Assembly: GCF_002837185.1 (NCBI RefSeq) | Contig: NZ_KZ478018.1 | Location: forward strand, 1-57,959 | Origin: Pseudomonas fluorescens | GTDB lineage: Bacteria > Pseudomonadota > Gammaproteobacteria > Pseudomonadales > Pseudomonadaceae | Reading direction: 5' to 3' | Length of the DNA stretch: 57,959 nt | Shown: in pieces, positions 1 to 8,488 of the stretch | How positions within the stretch are numbered: the first letter of the stretch is position 1 | Layout of the letters: each line of letters starts with the position of its first letter | The notes under the pieces: model-generated | What the model saw: the letters and a program-made list of their open reading frames with translations, nothing else | Database searches by the model: none | Told to the model about the DNA's origin: nothing | Position numbers and translations under genes: made by a program

Positions 1-232
1 TTTTGGTTACTTTTGGGGCTCTTTTCCAAAAGTGACCCGCTGTAAAAGCGGAACCCATAGTGGCCGTGACCGCAGAAACGGATATGTACTCAATCTGATC
101 CAGCATCCTGGTCGGCCCGGAAGCCGCCATCGGGGGCAAGCCCCCTCCCACATTGGGCCGACGCGTGTCAGTTGGGTAGCTGTCGGCTGGGCGGCCGCCA
201 TCGGGGGGCAAGCCCCCTCCCACATTTGGCTA
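1..232. repeat. Left arm of a ~230-bp inverted repeat that bounds the window
   Basis: This stretch reappears in reverse complement at the right end of the window (57872 down to about 57579). The first ~110 bases match almost base for base. The inner part carries two REP units, whereas the right arm carries three. It contains no convincing gene; the short open frames in it are translations of the repeat. The match is seen directly. That it belongs to a dispersed Pseudomonas repeat family is inferred from the embedded REP units. Confidence 0.85.
129..225. repeat. Two REP units 71 bp apart
   Basis: REP units of the form ATCGGGGGCAAGCCCCC followed by TCCCACAT lie at 129-153 and 200-225. Each contains the palindromic core GGGGGCAAGCCCCC (one extra G in the second). 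The 71-bp period matches that of the right-end cluster, so the units arose as a tandem array. In P. fluorescens such REPs are known as remnants or members of REPIN families mobilised by RAYT transposases; no RAYT gene is present in this window. Confidence 0.85.
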
Positions 233-318
233 TGGATCTGTATCCCGATGCAACGAATTGCCCCCGCCGTCGCTCCTATGCTTACGAATCACCTTCAACG
301 ACCACAGGTATCAGGCTT

Positions 319-2382
319 ATGACGGCGGCGGACAACGATCATGTGAATTGGCTGGTGCAACAGTCCATGCTGAACGCGGCGCGCCAGCGCGCCAAGCTCT
401 ATTCGGGGCAGGGACGGATGTGGCAGCAACCCTTCGCACACACCCGCCCGCGTGACGCTTCAGCCTTGTCATCGGTATGGTTCACGGCGTATCCGGCGTC
501 GATCGTGACCCGCGAAGACGGCACGGTGCTGGAGGCGCTGGGCGACGAAAGCCTATGGCATGCATTGTCGAAAATCGGCATCCAGGGCATTCACAACGGG
601 CCGCTGAAAAAGTCCGGCGGTTTGTCCGGCACTCAACATACGCCGACCATCGACGGCAACTTCGACCGCATCAGCTTCGACATCGACCCGCAACTGGGCA
701 CCGAGGCGCAGTTGCAGGCGCTGACACGCATGGCCGCCGCGCACAATGCGGTGATCATCGACGACGTGATCCCGTCCCACACCGGCAAGGGTGCGGATTT
801 TCGTCTGGCGGAAATGGCCTATGAAGACTATCCGGGCCTGTACCACATGGTCGAAATCCGTGAAGAAGACTGGTCGCTGCTGCCGGACGTCGCTGAGGGC
901 CGCGATGCGCAGAACCTCAGCCCGCCGCAGGTGGATGCACTGCGCGACAAGCACTACATCGTCGGCCAATTGCAACGGGTGATTTTCTTCGAGCCCGGCG
1001 TCAAGGAAACCGACTGGAGCGCCACGCCCGTGGTGATGGGGGTCGACGGCAAGCCGCGACGCTGGGTGTACCTGCATTACTTCAAGGAAGGGCAGCCGTC
1101 GCTGAACTGGCTCGATCCGTCATTCGCCGCCCAGCAGATGATCATCGGCGACGCGCTGCACGCCATCGATGTAATGGGCGCCAAGATCCTGCGCCTGGAC
1201 GCCAATGGCTTTCTCGGCGTGGAACGCAAGCTCGACGGCAGCGCCTGGTCGGAAAGCCATCCGCTGTCGATCACCGGCAACCAGCTGCTGGGCGGCGCGA
1301 TTCGCAAGGCCGGTGGTTTCAGCTTCCAGGAACTCAACCTGACCGTCGACGATATCGCCTCAATGTCCCACGGCGGCGCCGACCTGTCCTATGACTTCAT
1401 CACCCGGCCGGCCTACCAGCATGCGTTGCTGATGGGCGACGCCGAATTCCTGCGCCTGATGCTGCGCCAGATGCACAGCCTCGGCATCGACCCTGGTTCG
1501 CTGATCCACGCGCTGCAAAACCACGATGAACTGACCCTGGAACTGGTGCACTTCTGGACCCTGCATGCCCATGACACCTTTCTGTTCCAGGGCCAGACCT
1601 TTCCCGGCAATATCCTGCGCGAGCATATCCGCGAGCAGATGTACGAACGCCTGACCGGCGAGCACGCGCCGTATAACCTCAAGTTCGTCACCAATGGCGT
1701 GTCCTGCACCACCGCCAGCATCATCACCGCAGCCCTCGGCATTCGCGACCTGGACGCGATCACCGCGGCCGACGTGCAGCAGATTCGCCAGATCCATTTG
1801 CTGCTGGTGATGTACAACGCCATGCAGCCAGGGGTGTTTGCGCTGTCCGGTTGGGACCTGGTGGGCGCCTTGCCATTGGCGGCCGAAGAGGTCGGGCATT
1901 TGATGGCCGATGGCGACACGCGCTGGATTCATCGCGGCGCCTACGACTTGGTCGACCTCAACCCCGACGCCGAATTGTCGGCCGGGCAGATGCCGCGCTC
2001 CAGAAGCCTGTACGGCAGCTTGAACAGCCAATTGCAGGACCCGGATTCATTCGCCTCACAGTTGCAGAAGATCCTCGGCGTGCGCCGCGCCTACGACATT
2101 GCTGCCAGTCGCCAGATCCTGATTCCGGATGTCGAGCACCCGGGCCTGCTGGTCATGGTGCACGAATTGCCGGCAGGCAAGGGCACGCAGATCACTGCGC
2201 TGAACTTCGGCGCCACGCCGATCACCGAATCCCTGCACTTGCCCAACATCGCACCGGGGCCGGTGGTGGACATCATCAATGAGCGTGTGGAAGGGGATCT
2301 GACGGAGGAGGGCACGTTCACCATTACGCTGGATGCCTATGAAGGACTGGCCTTGCGGGTGGTGAGCAGTACGCCGATGTAA
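319..2382 (+). CDS. treS: GH13 alpha-glucan enzyme, trehalose-synthase (TreS)-like
   Basis: This 687-residue glycoside hydrolase family 13 protein probably interconverts maltose and trehalose, or acts on related alpha-glucans, in the cytoplasm. The GH13 signatures are in order. Region I is DDVIPSHTGKG (148-158). Region II is LRLDANGF, with nucleophile Asp294. Region III is FSFQELN, with acid/base Glu338. Region IV is NHDELTLE (401-408), which is characteristic of TreS and has transition-state Asp403. Region I has Ser-His where most members have Asn-His. ATG 319 was chosen because the open frame upstream runs into the REP repeat; no strong ribosome-binding site marks it. No other trehalose or glycogen gene is adjacent, so the exact substrate is inferred. 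Confidence 0.8.
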   Translation: MTAADNDHVNWLVQQSMLNAARQRAKLYSGQGRMWQQPFAHTRPRDASALSSVWFTAYPASIVTREDGTVLEALGDESLWHALSKIGIQGIHNGPLKKSGGLSGTQHTPTIDGNFDRISFDIDPQLGTEAQLQALTRMAAAHNAVIIDDVIPSHTGKGADFRLAEMAYEDYPGLYHMVEIREEDWSLLPDVAEGRDAQNLSPPQVDALRDKHYIVGQLQRVIFFEPGVKETDWSATPVVMGVDGKPRRWVYLHYFKEGQPSLNWLDPSFAAQQMIIGDALHAIDVMGAKILRLDANGFLGVERKLDGSAWSESHPLSITGNQLLGGAIRKAGGFSFQELNLTVDDIASMSHGGADLSYDFITRPAYQHALLMGDAEFLRLMLRQMHSLGIDPGSLIHALQNHDELTLELVHFWTLHAHDTFLFQGQTFPGNILREHIREQMYERLTGEHAPYNLKFVTNGVSCTTASIITAALGIRDLDAITAADVQQIRQIHLLLVMYNAMQPGVFALSGWDLVGALPLAAEEVGHLMADGDTRWIHRGAYDLVDLNPDAELSAGQMPRSRSLYGSLNSQLQDPDSFASQLQKILGVRRAYDIAASRQILIPDVEHPGLLVMVHELPAGKGTQITALNFGATPITESLHLPNIAPGPVVDIINERVEGDLTEEGTFTITLDAYEGLALRVVSSTPM

Positions 2383-2400
2383 CGGGAGTGACAGTCTCTT

Positions 2401-2446
2401 ACACGCCGGGTTGAAGGACCTTTCAAGGTCGTTCAACCCGGCGTGT
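2401..2446. terminator. Long hairpin between convergent genes
   Basis: A perfect 15-bp inverted repeat (2401-2415 with 2432-2446) encloses a second small stem, GACC/GGTC. It lies between the 3' ends of the TreS-like gene and the glycine-zipper gene, where it can serve as a bidirectional terminator. Neither side has a long T tract. Confidence 0.6.
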
Positions 2447-2471
2447 GTGCTGTCGGGACAGCGTCAGAGGA

Positions 2472-2879
2472 TCAGCGGTGCTTGTTCTTGTGCTTATGCT
2501 TGTTGCCTTTGTGTTTCCCGCCGTCATCCCCCAGGTTGTTGCCCACCGCGCCACCGGCGGCACCGCCCAAGCCTGCGCCGATGGCCGAACCGGTGCTGCC
2601 GCCCAGGTGATTGCCGATCACTGAACCACCCGCAGCGCCAACTCCGCCGCCCAGTGCCGCTTCCGCTCGATTGCCTTTGCGCGCGCCCACCGCGCCGCCG
2701 GTCGCACCCCCTACGCCAGCGCCGATGGCCGCACCGGTGGAGCCACCGAGCTGCCCACCCACGACATTGCCCAGTACGCCGCCGACCCCGCCGCCCAGAG
2801 CAGCGGTGCCATCTCCGGCGGCCGAGGCGCCTTGGGAGATCAGGATGCCCAATGCCAGGGCTGCTAAAGTCATTTTCAT
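2472..2879 (-). CDS. Glycine-zipper-rich secreted/outer-membrane small protein
   Basis: The gene encodes 135 residues. A Sec signal peptide (MKMTLAALALGILISQGASA, residues 1-20) is followed by repeated small-residue motifs such as GGxxGxxxGxxxGG over residues 29-115, and then a very basic His/Lys tail. Glycine zippers pack membrane helices or form oligomers, and similar Pseudomonas proteins are annotated as glycine-zipper outer-membrane proteins. The repeats come in two similar halves, each containing a GNxxGGQ/H-LGGSTG block, suggesting internal duplication. Its function is unknown. Confidence 0.8.
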   Translation of the reverse strand: MKMTLAALALGILISQGASAAGDGTAALGGGVGGVLGNVVGGQLGGSTGAAIGAGVGGATGGAVGARKGNRAEAALGGGVGAAGGSVIGNHLGGSTGSAIGAGLGGAAGGAVGNNLGDDGGKHKGNKHKHKNKHR

Positions 2880-3010
2880 TTTTCTTGTACCTCAAGGGCT
2901 GTCTCAGGCGCTCACGGGGTAAAGCACGCCTGTGTTGAGATTAGAGCACAAGCGCGAGCCCCGCCGTTCCTGCGATAGCGATATCAGCCAAGAAAATTTT
3001 TTTTCGCCCC

Positions 3011-3036
3011 CTTGAAATCCCTTTGAGCGTCCATAA
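3011..3036 (+). promoter_or_regulatory. Sigma-32-like heat-shock promoter for ibpA
   Basis: CTTGAAA (3011-3017) matches the sigma-32 -35 consensus exactly. GTCCATAA (3029-3036), 11 bp further on, matches the core CCAT of the -10 element CCCCATnT. It lies about 70 bp upstream of the small heat-shock gene, leaving a 5' leader in which an RNA thermometer would be plausible. I did not find a clear ROSE element. Confidence 0.6.
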
Positions 3037-3106
3037 ATTTTTGATCACGCGATGCCGAATGCGGGTCGCGTCCTAAATCACTTGGAGAAACTCAGGAGAT
3101 TTTAAA

Positions 3107-3565
3107 ATGGCTACTACCCTTTCGTTGGCCCCACTGTTCCGTCAATCGGTGGGCTTTGATCGCTTCAACGACCTGTTCGAGTCGGCGCTGCGCAGCGAGG
3201 CTCCGAATTCCTATCCACCTCACAACGTGGAAAAGCACGGTGATGACGCCTACCGGATTGTCATCGCAGTGGCTGGCCTGACCGAGGAGGATCTGGATAT
3301 CCAGGTCGAAAGAGGCGTATTGACGGTTTCCGGCGGCAAACGCGAAACCGACGAGAAGGTCGCTTACCTGCACCAGGGCATCGCCCAGCGCGCTTTCCGG
3401 TTGTCGTTCCGCCTGGCGGACCACATCGAAGTGCGCGGCGCGGCCTTGAACAACGGGCTGCTGAGCATCGACCTGCTGCGCGAGGTGCCTGAAGAGGCCA
3501 AACCCAAGCGCATCATGATCGGTGGCGAGGCCAAGCCCGAGCTGCGTCAGGTCAGTGTGCAGTAA
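3107..3565 (+). CDS. ibpA: Small heat-shock protein of the Hsp20/IbpA family
   Basis: This 152-residue ATP-independent holdase binds unfolding proteins for later refolding by DnaK/ClpB. The alpha-crystallin domain spans about residues 35-135, with the typical YRIVIAVAGLTEEDLDI and VERGVLTVSGGKR strands. An I-x-I-type tail motif (RIMIGG) sits near the C terminus. The ribosome-binding site CAGGAG precedes ATG 3107. The gene is monocistronic, with a sigma-32-like promoter upstream and a strong terminator downstream. Length and sequence fit Pseudomonas IbpA closely. Confidence 0.95.
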   Translation: MATTLSLAPLFRQSVGFDRFNDLFESALRSEAPNSYPPHNVEKHGDDAYRIVIAVAGLTEEDLDIQVERGVLTVSGGKRETDEKVAYLHQGIAQRAFRLSFRLADHIEVRGAALNNGLLSIDLLREVPEEAKPKRIMIGGEAKPELRQVSVQ

Positions 3566-3580
3566 GGCAATCGGCGGTAG

Positions 3581-3607
3581 AAAGGCGCTCTTCGGAGCGC
3601 CTTTTTT
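3581..3607 (+). terminator. Rho-independent terminator of ibpA
   Basis: A 10-bp stem, AAAGGCGCTC/GAGCGCCTTT, closed by a TTCG tetraloop and followed by a T run. Confidence 0.9.
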
Positions 3608-3713
3608 GTGTGCGCGCAGCGTCGCAGCCACAAGGTCGCGGCCTGCGCGACCATTCATTTTGAACTGCCCGCACCGCAGCGTGCCGAAACTCTACAACCT
3701 GGAGGAATCAGCC

Positions 3714-3830
3714 ATGACCGAAGAAAAGCGCAAGCAACCCGAAGAGCAAACGCCGGCGCACTCCACCGAAGAGGAGCGTGAGCGACTCAAGGATTTCAAC
3801 AAGGACGGTATCCCGCCGGGCGCGTGCTGA
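3714..3830 (+). CDS. Small hydrophilic protein, 38 aa
   Basis: A short, highly charged protein (MTEEKRKQPEEQ...) ending in GIPPGAC. A strong ribosome-binding site (GGAGG, 3701-3705) precedes ATG 3714. It has no signal peptide or membrane segment and is predicted to be disordered. It lies between ibpA and another small acidic protein, and similar genes occur widely in Pseudomonas. No function is known; a stress role is only suggested by the neighbourhood. Confidence 0.65.
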   Translation: MTEEKRKQPEEQTPAHSTEEERERLKDFNKDGIPPGAC

Positions 3831-3907
3831 AAGGCACTCGCACGTTCTGTCTGAACAGCCCACTCAGCCCTGTGCGCAACCGCGCGCTACTGCAATAGAG
3901 GTGATTT

Positions 3908-4123
3908 ATGGTCGATGACAATAACGGTCCCGCAGCGCCCTATCCCGGACCGCAAAAGCAAGTGCCCGACCTGGGCGAAGGTCACGCGTCAGGCCTGGAC
4001 CAGGCTGAGTCCGAGCCCAAGCAAGGCACAGGCGAGAAGCCGGAAGATTGGAACCCACCGCCTGGCAATCCCGGATCGGATCAGGACGCCCAGACCGACC
4101 GTAACAATGGCGGTGCGAAGTAG
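3908..4123 (+). CDS. Small Pro/Gly/Asp-rich protein, 71 aa
   Basis: A hydrophilic, low-complexity protein rich in Pro, Gly, Asp and Asn, with no hydrophobic segment, probably intrinsically disordered. ATG 3908 follows the ribosome-binding site GAGGTG at optimal spacing, and a canonical terminator follows the stop. It may be co-transcribed with the 38-aa gene 77 bp upstream. Its composition resembles stress-tolerance proteins, but no family was recognised. Confidence 0.65.
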   Translation: MVDDNNGPAAPYPGPQKQVPDLGEGHASGLDQAESEPKQGTGEKPEDWNPPPGNPGSDQDAQTDRNNGGAK

Positions 4124-4147
4124 TTCGTCGCACAGCATGAACTGACA

Positions 4148-4173
4148 AAACCCGGCCAAGCGCCGGGTTTTTC
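4148..4173 (+). terminator. Rho-independent terminator
   Basis: A 9-bp stem, AAACCCGGC/GCCGGGTTT, followed by T residues. Confidence 0.85.
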
Positions 4174-4639
4174 GTTTGCAGGCAGCAAGGATGTCTGCTC
4201 CCTGAGTAGGAAATGGTGTTCATGAAGAATTATTTAGGTTGCGCCCGCAGGTGATTCCTACTCGATATCCCCCTCGGCTCAGCCGGTTTTCGTGACTGCA
4301 GATTAATGCCAAATAATCAGCACGTTAGAAAATATGCAGGCAGTTAACCGGACTTCAGTGCCGTGATTTTTATTAGCTTCCTATCTTTATTTTCAAGTTG
4401 GCTATTCCAAAAAGGTCTTTTGTGGAGAAATCCAAGCCATGTTTTATTGCTGACGGATGTAACAAATTGTTTCAATTTTCTGCCGTTTTTCGGTACCGAC
4501 AAGGGGGCTTTCTGTCGGCGAACAGGTGAGTTCCGTTCGTTGCGACGCTGTGGGTTGAGCCTGGGACATTGATGATTTTGCGTGTGTCTGTCCGGCGCAC
4601 TGCAAACAAGGGATTTGACAATTATCGAGGCTTGAACCC
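4174..4639. other. AT-rich intergenic control region of the PEPC-like operon
   Basis: This 466-bp gap is clearly AT-richer than its surroundings, especially 4350-4490. It holds a perfect palindrome, AAATTG-TTT-CAATTT (4464-4478), and an imperfect hairpin CCGACA/TGTCGG (about 4496-4519). Either could be an operator. TTGACA at 4615-4620 is too close to the operon start to be its -35 box. No credible gene was found; the open frames here lack ribosome-binding sites. Confidence 0.5.
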
Positions 4640-7327
4640 ATGAATCATGTGATCAACTCCATACTGGAAAATGCATCAACTCGCCCCTCAATCGGCCATA
4701 CCAACCCCGCGTTGCTGCACGACGTTCTATGGCGAGCACTGGAGCACGCACTCAAGGCCAACACGGATGATGCCTCCCAAACCCCGCACACCCGCGCCTG
4801 CCTGAGGATCTACGCTGAAATCGATACGCTGGCGTATCTGGACAAGGCAGATTCGAAATTGGCCGCTGCCCTGGGCAAGGCGTTCTTTGAATCGCGCTCC
4901 AGCAAAGACGTCGAGGCGTTCTGGAAGTTGTTGCTGATCAAGCAACTGCTGTTCGAAGTGTCGGTCAGGAGTGTGGCGACCCAGATTGCTTCACAAGCCA
5001 GCCTGCCTCGTCAGTTGCTCACGCTCGATCCGCAGTTGATCGCAGCGCCGTCGGGGGTAAATATCAGCCTGGGCGTGCTGTGCAAAGAGACCGACCAGCT
5101 CAAGCATTCCGTTGTGCTGGTCTTGCAGAAACTGGCACAGCACATCGAGGACCGTGGCCTCAAAAAGCCTCAAGTTACTTCGCAGATCCTGCTGGAGCTG
5201 TACAACGCCGTGTGGTCGGGCAGCAATGGCACCGATATCGAGTCACAGCTTTTTTACGCCGACAGTGTGTATGACGCGTTGCCCGACGTGCATCACGCCC
5301 TGGGCCTGGCGCCGCAGGCAAAATGGCTGACGTTGTTCACCTGGTTATACGGCGACAAGGATGGCCGCCCCTATGACACCAACCAGCACACCGAAACCCT
5401 GGTGCTGGCGCTGGAAACGGCGCTGCGCAATCGCTACATCGCTGATATCGACGGCCTGATCAAGGACGGCGGTGCACGGCATCGCCTTGAAGAGATTCGT
5501 GCACGCCTTGGCGCGGATCATCCCGAGCATTTCGAGCAACCGGCCGAACTGATCGATGCACTGAGCAGCATCCGTTTTACCCAGCCGGCCGCCATCGACC
5601 GTCTGCTGCTGCGGGTGCATGCGTTTGGCTTTCACTATCTGGATATCGAGTTTCGTGAAAACGCCGAGATGTTCAGCAGCGTGGTCGATGAGATTCTGTC
5701 CAGCCAGTGGCTGGAAACCATTGGCCTGGGTCAGGGCCGGCACTATCACGAACTGGATGAGCGTGCGCGTCAGGCCGCGCTTGAGGTCGCACTGGACGGC
5801 GGAACGGCCCAGACGCCCGCTGCCTTGTGGCAAGCGTATCTGCAACGCACCACGCCGCTTTACACCCGCAAAATCGAGCAATACGCCGGCCAGGATTACA
5901 TTGCGCTGATGGAGCAGGACCCGAGCTATATCCGCATGCACGATGCGCGCAACGCGGTGGAGCGGTTTGAAATGATCGACCGTTATCGCGACCGCATGAA
6001 AATCCACGGGATCGCCGAGTACACCTCGGCCCTCAGCGCGCTGGAGGTGCTGTTCCTGATGAAAGCGGCCCAGGTGCGGGACGGGATCGACATCGCCCTG
6101 CAACCCGAAGACCTGGCAGGCGCCGAGCGCACGCTGGCCACGGTGCATGAGGTGTACGAAAACCCGGTGTACCGCCAGCACCTGGCAACGCGCGGCAACC
6201 GCCAATACATCACGTTCGGCCCCAGTGACACCGGCAAGCAGGGCGGCAAGGCCATGCACAAGCTGAACATGGCGATTGCCAACCAGCACAAGCTGATTGC
6301 GGCCCGCTACGGCATCGAGGTGGTCGTCCACGTCATCATGGGCGGGGAACACGCACGCTGTAACGGGGTGATCGCCGAGACCTTGCAGGAGTTCGGCGCG
6401 CTGGAGGGCCCGGAAACCCGGTTCATGCTGGCCGGCTGCGCGGAGATGCGCGCGCATCTGCTGAGCCGCAACCAGTCCGTCAACTTTCTCAGCCAGTTGT
6501 ACCGGATGCACGCCGAGCCCCTGCCGCAACCGTCCGAGGCGGTCATTGCCGGCAGGATTCAACGGTGGGGGGAGGTGGTGCGACGCTACCAGGCGACATT
6601 CTTCGAACACCCGGCGCTGCCTTCCCTGCTGCGCGACCTGGCGCGATTCGATGTGGTCAGGGCCACCGCCAAGGGCACCCGGCCGCCTTCTCGGATCTTC
6701 AACATCAAGGTGTTCGAGTCGCGTCCCGATGCCATTCGTGCGATTCCCTGGACCCGCGCCTTGCTGGCCGGTGGGTTGCACAGCGAACTGATCGGCGTCG
6801 GGCAGTTCGCGCAGGAGCCGGCAACGCAGCTGTCGAAGGCTTTCAACGAGGATGAGAGCTTTCACACCTACGTCAAAGGCATGGCCTACGCCATTGCACG
6901 AACCGACCTCAAATGCGCCTGGCTGACCCTGACCGGCAGCATCCCGGAAAAGGCCCACATCCAGGCGCTGGCGCACGCCCTTAAGACCGAAGCCGTCGGC
7001 ACCGCCGAACAGTTGCTGGCCAGCCTGCACCTGGAAGTGATTGAAGGTAAGCGCTTCGTGTACAAAGCCACCACCGGCACCGAGCCGGCGGACCCGTGGA
7101 AAATCAAGGAAGGCAGCCTGCTCAACCTGTGGCCCAGCCTCAAGGCCGAGGTCTACCGCAAGGAAAAGAACCTGCGAATCTACCGGTTGTTTCTGATCTA
7201 CGCCAAAAGCAATCCCGCGTTCATCCAGTCGTCATCGCTGAATGATTTCTACAGCGGGTTCCTCGCGGCCGTGAGTACCGACGCAGGCCTGGTCGATCCT
7301 ACAAGTGCCCACCATTTCACCTGGTGA
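4640..7327 (+). CDS. Strongly diverged phosphoenolpyruvate-carboxylase-like protein
   Basis: An 895-residue protein with the length and overall motif order of bacterial PEPC (which forms oxaloacetate from PEP and bicarbonate) but with altered active-site motifs. GDKDGRP (238-244) corresponds to GGDRDGNP. FGPSDTGKQGG (526-536) corresponds to GYSDSNKDGG, keeping the equivalents of Asp and Lys (Asp530, Lys533). MGGEHARCNG (567-576) corresponds to RGGxxGRGG, keeping one Arg (Arg573). IRAIPW (699-704) matches LRAIPW. Missing are the N-terminal TAHPTE catalytic-His motif (its slot appears to read GVLCKET), the TQxR arginine after IPW, and the C-terminal RNTG. ATG 4640 follows a modest CGAGG. It is the first gene of an operon with a D-2-hydroxyacid dehydrogenase and an RraA-like protein. 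The fold assignment is firm; PEP carboxylation is doubtful. Confidence 0.8.
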   Translation: MNHVINSILENASTRPSIGHTNPALLHDVLWRALEHALKANTDDASQTPHTRACLRIYAEIDTLAYLDKADSKLAAALGKAFFESRSSKDVEAFWKLLLIKQLLFEVSVRSVATQIASQASLPRQLLTLDPQLIAAPSGVNISLGVLCKETDQLKHSVVLVLQKLAQHIEDRGLKKPQVTSQILLELYNAVWSGSNGTDIESQLFYADSVYDALPDVHHALGLAPQAKWLTLFTWLYGDKDGRPYDTNQHTETLVLALETALRNRYIADIDGLIKDGGARHRLEEIRARLGADHPEHFEQPAELIDALSSIRFTQPAAIDRLLLRVHAFGFHYLDIEFRENAEMFSSVVDEILSSQWLETIGLGQGRHYHELDERARQAALEVALDGGTAQTPAALWQAYLQRTTPLYTRKIEQYAGQDYIALMEQDPSYIRMHDARNAVERFEMIDRYRDRMKIHGIAEYTSALSALEVLFLMKAAQVRDGIDIALQPEDLAGAERTLATVHEVYENPVYRQHLATRGNRQYITFGPSDTGKQGGKAMHKLNMAIANQHKLIAARYGIEVVVHVIMGGEHARCNGVIAETLQEFGALEGPETRFMLAGCAEMRAHLLSRNQSVNFLSQLYRMHAEPLPQPSEAVIAGRIQRWGEVVRRYQATFFEHPALPSLLRDLARFDVVRATAKGTRPPSRIFNIKVFESRPDAIRAIPWTRALLAGGLHSELIGVGQFAQEPATQLSKAFNEDESFHTYVKGMAYAIARTDLKCAWLTLTGSIPEKAHIQALAHALKTEAVGTAEQLLASLHLEVIEGKRFVYKATTGTEPADPWKIKEGSLLNLWPSLKAEVYRKEKNLRIYRLFLIYAKSNPAFIQSSSLNDFYSGFLAAVSTDAGLVDPTSAHHFTW

Positions 7328-7405
7328 TCAACCCCGATGGTTAACCCCGATGCCTGGGGCAACCCGGGTATCGGCAGGCGCTACCCTCCCAAGAGGATCC
7401 ACTGT

Positions 7406-8461
7406 ATGGCATTGACCACCCTGATACTGGATGCCCCCGGGCCGCCGTTACTGTTTGAGGAAGTCGATCGCTTTCTCGAACTGGGCCTGGCCGTCACCCT
7501 CAACCTGCACTATTTCGCCGACAAAGAGCACATTCAGCAGCACTACGGCACGCGCATTGACTATGCCGAGATCAACTGCCATGACGAGCCGGCCTTTATT
7601 GCCGCCGTAAGTCGGGCAGGGGGCTACAGCGTGTTCAAGACGCGCCTGAACATCCCCTTGGGCGCCGGCCTGATCCGCGCCGCCGCCTCGTCCGCTCTGG
7701 CCACCCCACTGCGCGCCATTGCCCAGGCCGGCACGGGGGTCAATCATATTGATCGGTTGGCGTGCGAGCAGTGGGACGTGGCGATACTCAATACGCCGGG
7801 TTCCAACGCGGTCGCTGTTGCCGAATACGTCGTCGCCCAGGCGCTGTTTCTGTCGCGCGACCTGGATGACTACAACGCCGCAACGCACAACGGCCACTGG
7901 GCAAAAGGCACCTTGGCACCGGCCCCCGAATACGCCGAACTGACGCTTGGTCTGGTAGGCACCGGCAGCATCGCCCGGCAGGTGGCGCACAAGGCAGCGG
8001 CACTGGGCATCAAGGTGATCGCCACCGGGTCCGAGCGTTTTACCGAACCGGTGGCGCGCAGCCTTGGGCTTGAACGACGGGCAGGGCTTGAACAGTTACT
8101 GGCCGAGGCGGACATCGTCTCGCTCCACGTACCGCTCACCCCGCAGACCCGAGGCTTGTTCGGCACTGCCCAGTTCCGCCAGATGCGCCAGGGATCCATC
8201 CTCATCAATACCGCGCGCGGCGGGATCGTCGACGAGCAGCAGTTGGCCGCCTTCATGCGCCAGTTTCCCAGGCATATCAAAGCGGTGGCCATCGATACCT
8301 TTGCTCTGGAGAAAGACCGCTTCGACTCGCCATTGACCACAATTGCCAATGCGCAATTGACGCCGCATATCGCCGGCAATACCACCACGGCAATCCGGAC
8401 AGCATCACGCCAGATCGTCGACAAGATCCACGCATTCAGTGTCGCCACCACCGCGCGTTAA
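7406..8461 (+). CDS. D-isomer-specific 2-hydroxyacid dehydrogenase
   Basis: A 351-residue NAD(P)-dependent enzyme that should interconvert a 2-oxoacid and a D-2-hydroxyacid. The Rossmann motif GLVGTGSIA is at 182-190. Catalytic residues are Arg271 (NTARGG), Glu302 in a modified IDTFALE motif (usually DVFxxEP) and His321 (TPHIAGNT). ATG 7406 was chosen over an ATG at 7337 because AAGAGGA lies 8 bases upstream of it. It starts 78 bp after the PEPC-like gene and ends 27 bp before the RraA-like gene, so the three are probably co-transcribed. Its substrate is presumably a product of the partner enzymes, which is inference. Confidence 0.88.
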   Translation: MALTTLILDAPGPPLLFEEVDRFLELGLAVTLNLHYFADKEHIQQHYGTRIDYAEINCHDEPAFIAAVSRAGGYSVFKTRLNIPLGAGLIRAAASSALATPLRAIAQAGTGVNHIDRLACEQWDVAILNTPGSNAVAVAEYVVAQALFLSRDLDDYNAATHNGHWAKGTLAPAPEYAELTLGLVGTGSIARQVAHKAAALGIKVIATGSERFTEPVARSLGLERRAGLEQLLAEADIVSLHVPLTPQTRGLFGTAQFRQMRQGSILINTARGGIVDEQQLAAFMRQFPRHIKAVAIDTFALEKDRFDSPLTTIANAQLTPHIAGNTTTAIRTASRQIVDKIHAFSVATTAR

Positions 8462-8488
8462 CCCACAGGACACAAGGAAGGCCTCATC

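Noticed and set aside
2500..2938. Plus-strand proline/arginine-rich open frames opposite the glycine-zipper gene
   Set aside because: They are the complement of Gly/Ala repeats; the minus-strand frame has a signal peptide and coherent motifs.
5345..7030. 561-codon open frame on the strand opposite the PEPC-like gene
   Set aside because: It lies wholly antisense within a clear protein family member, has no ribosome-binding site and reads as low-complexity mirror sequence typical of high-GC DNA.
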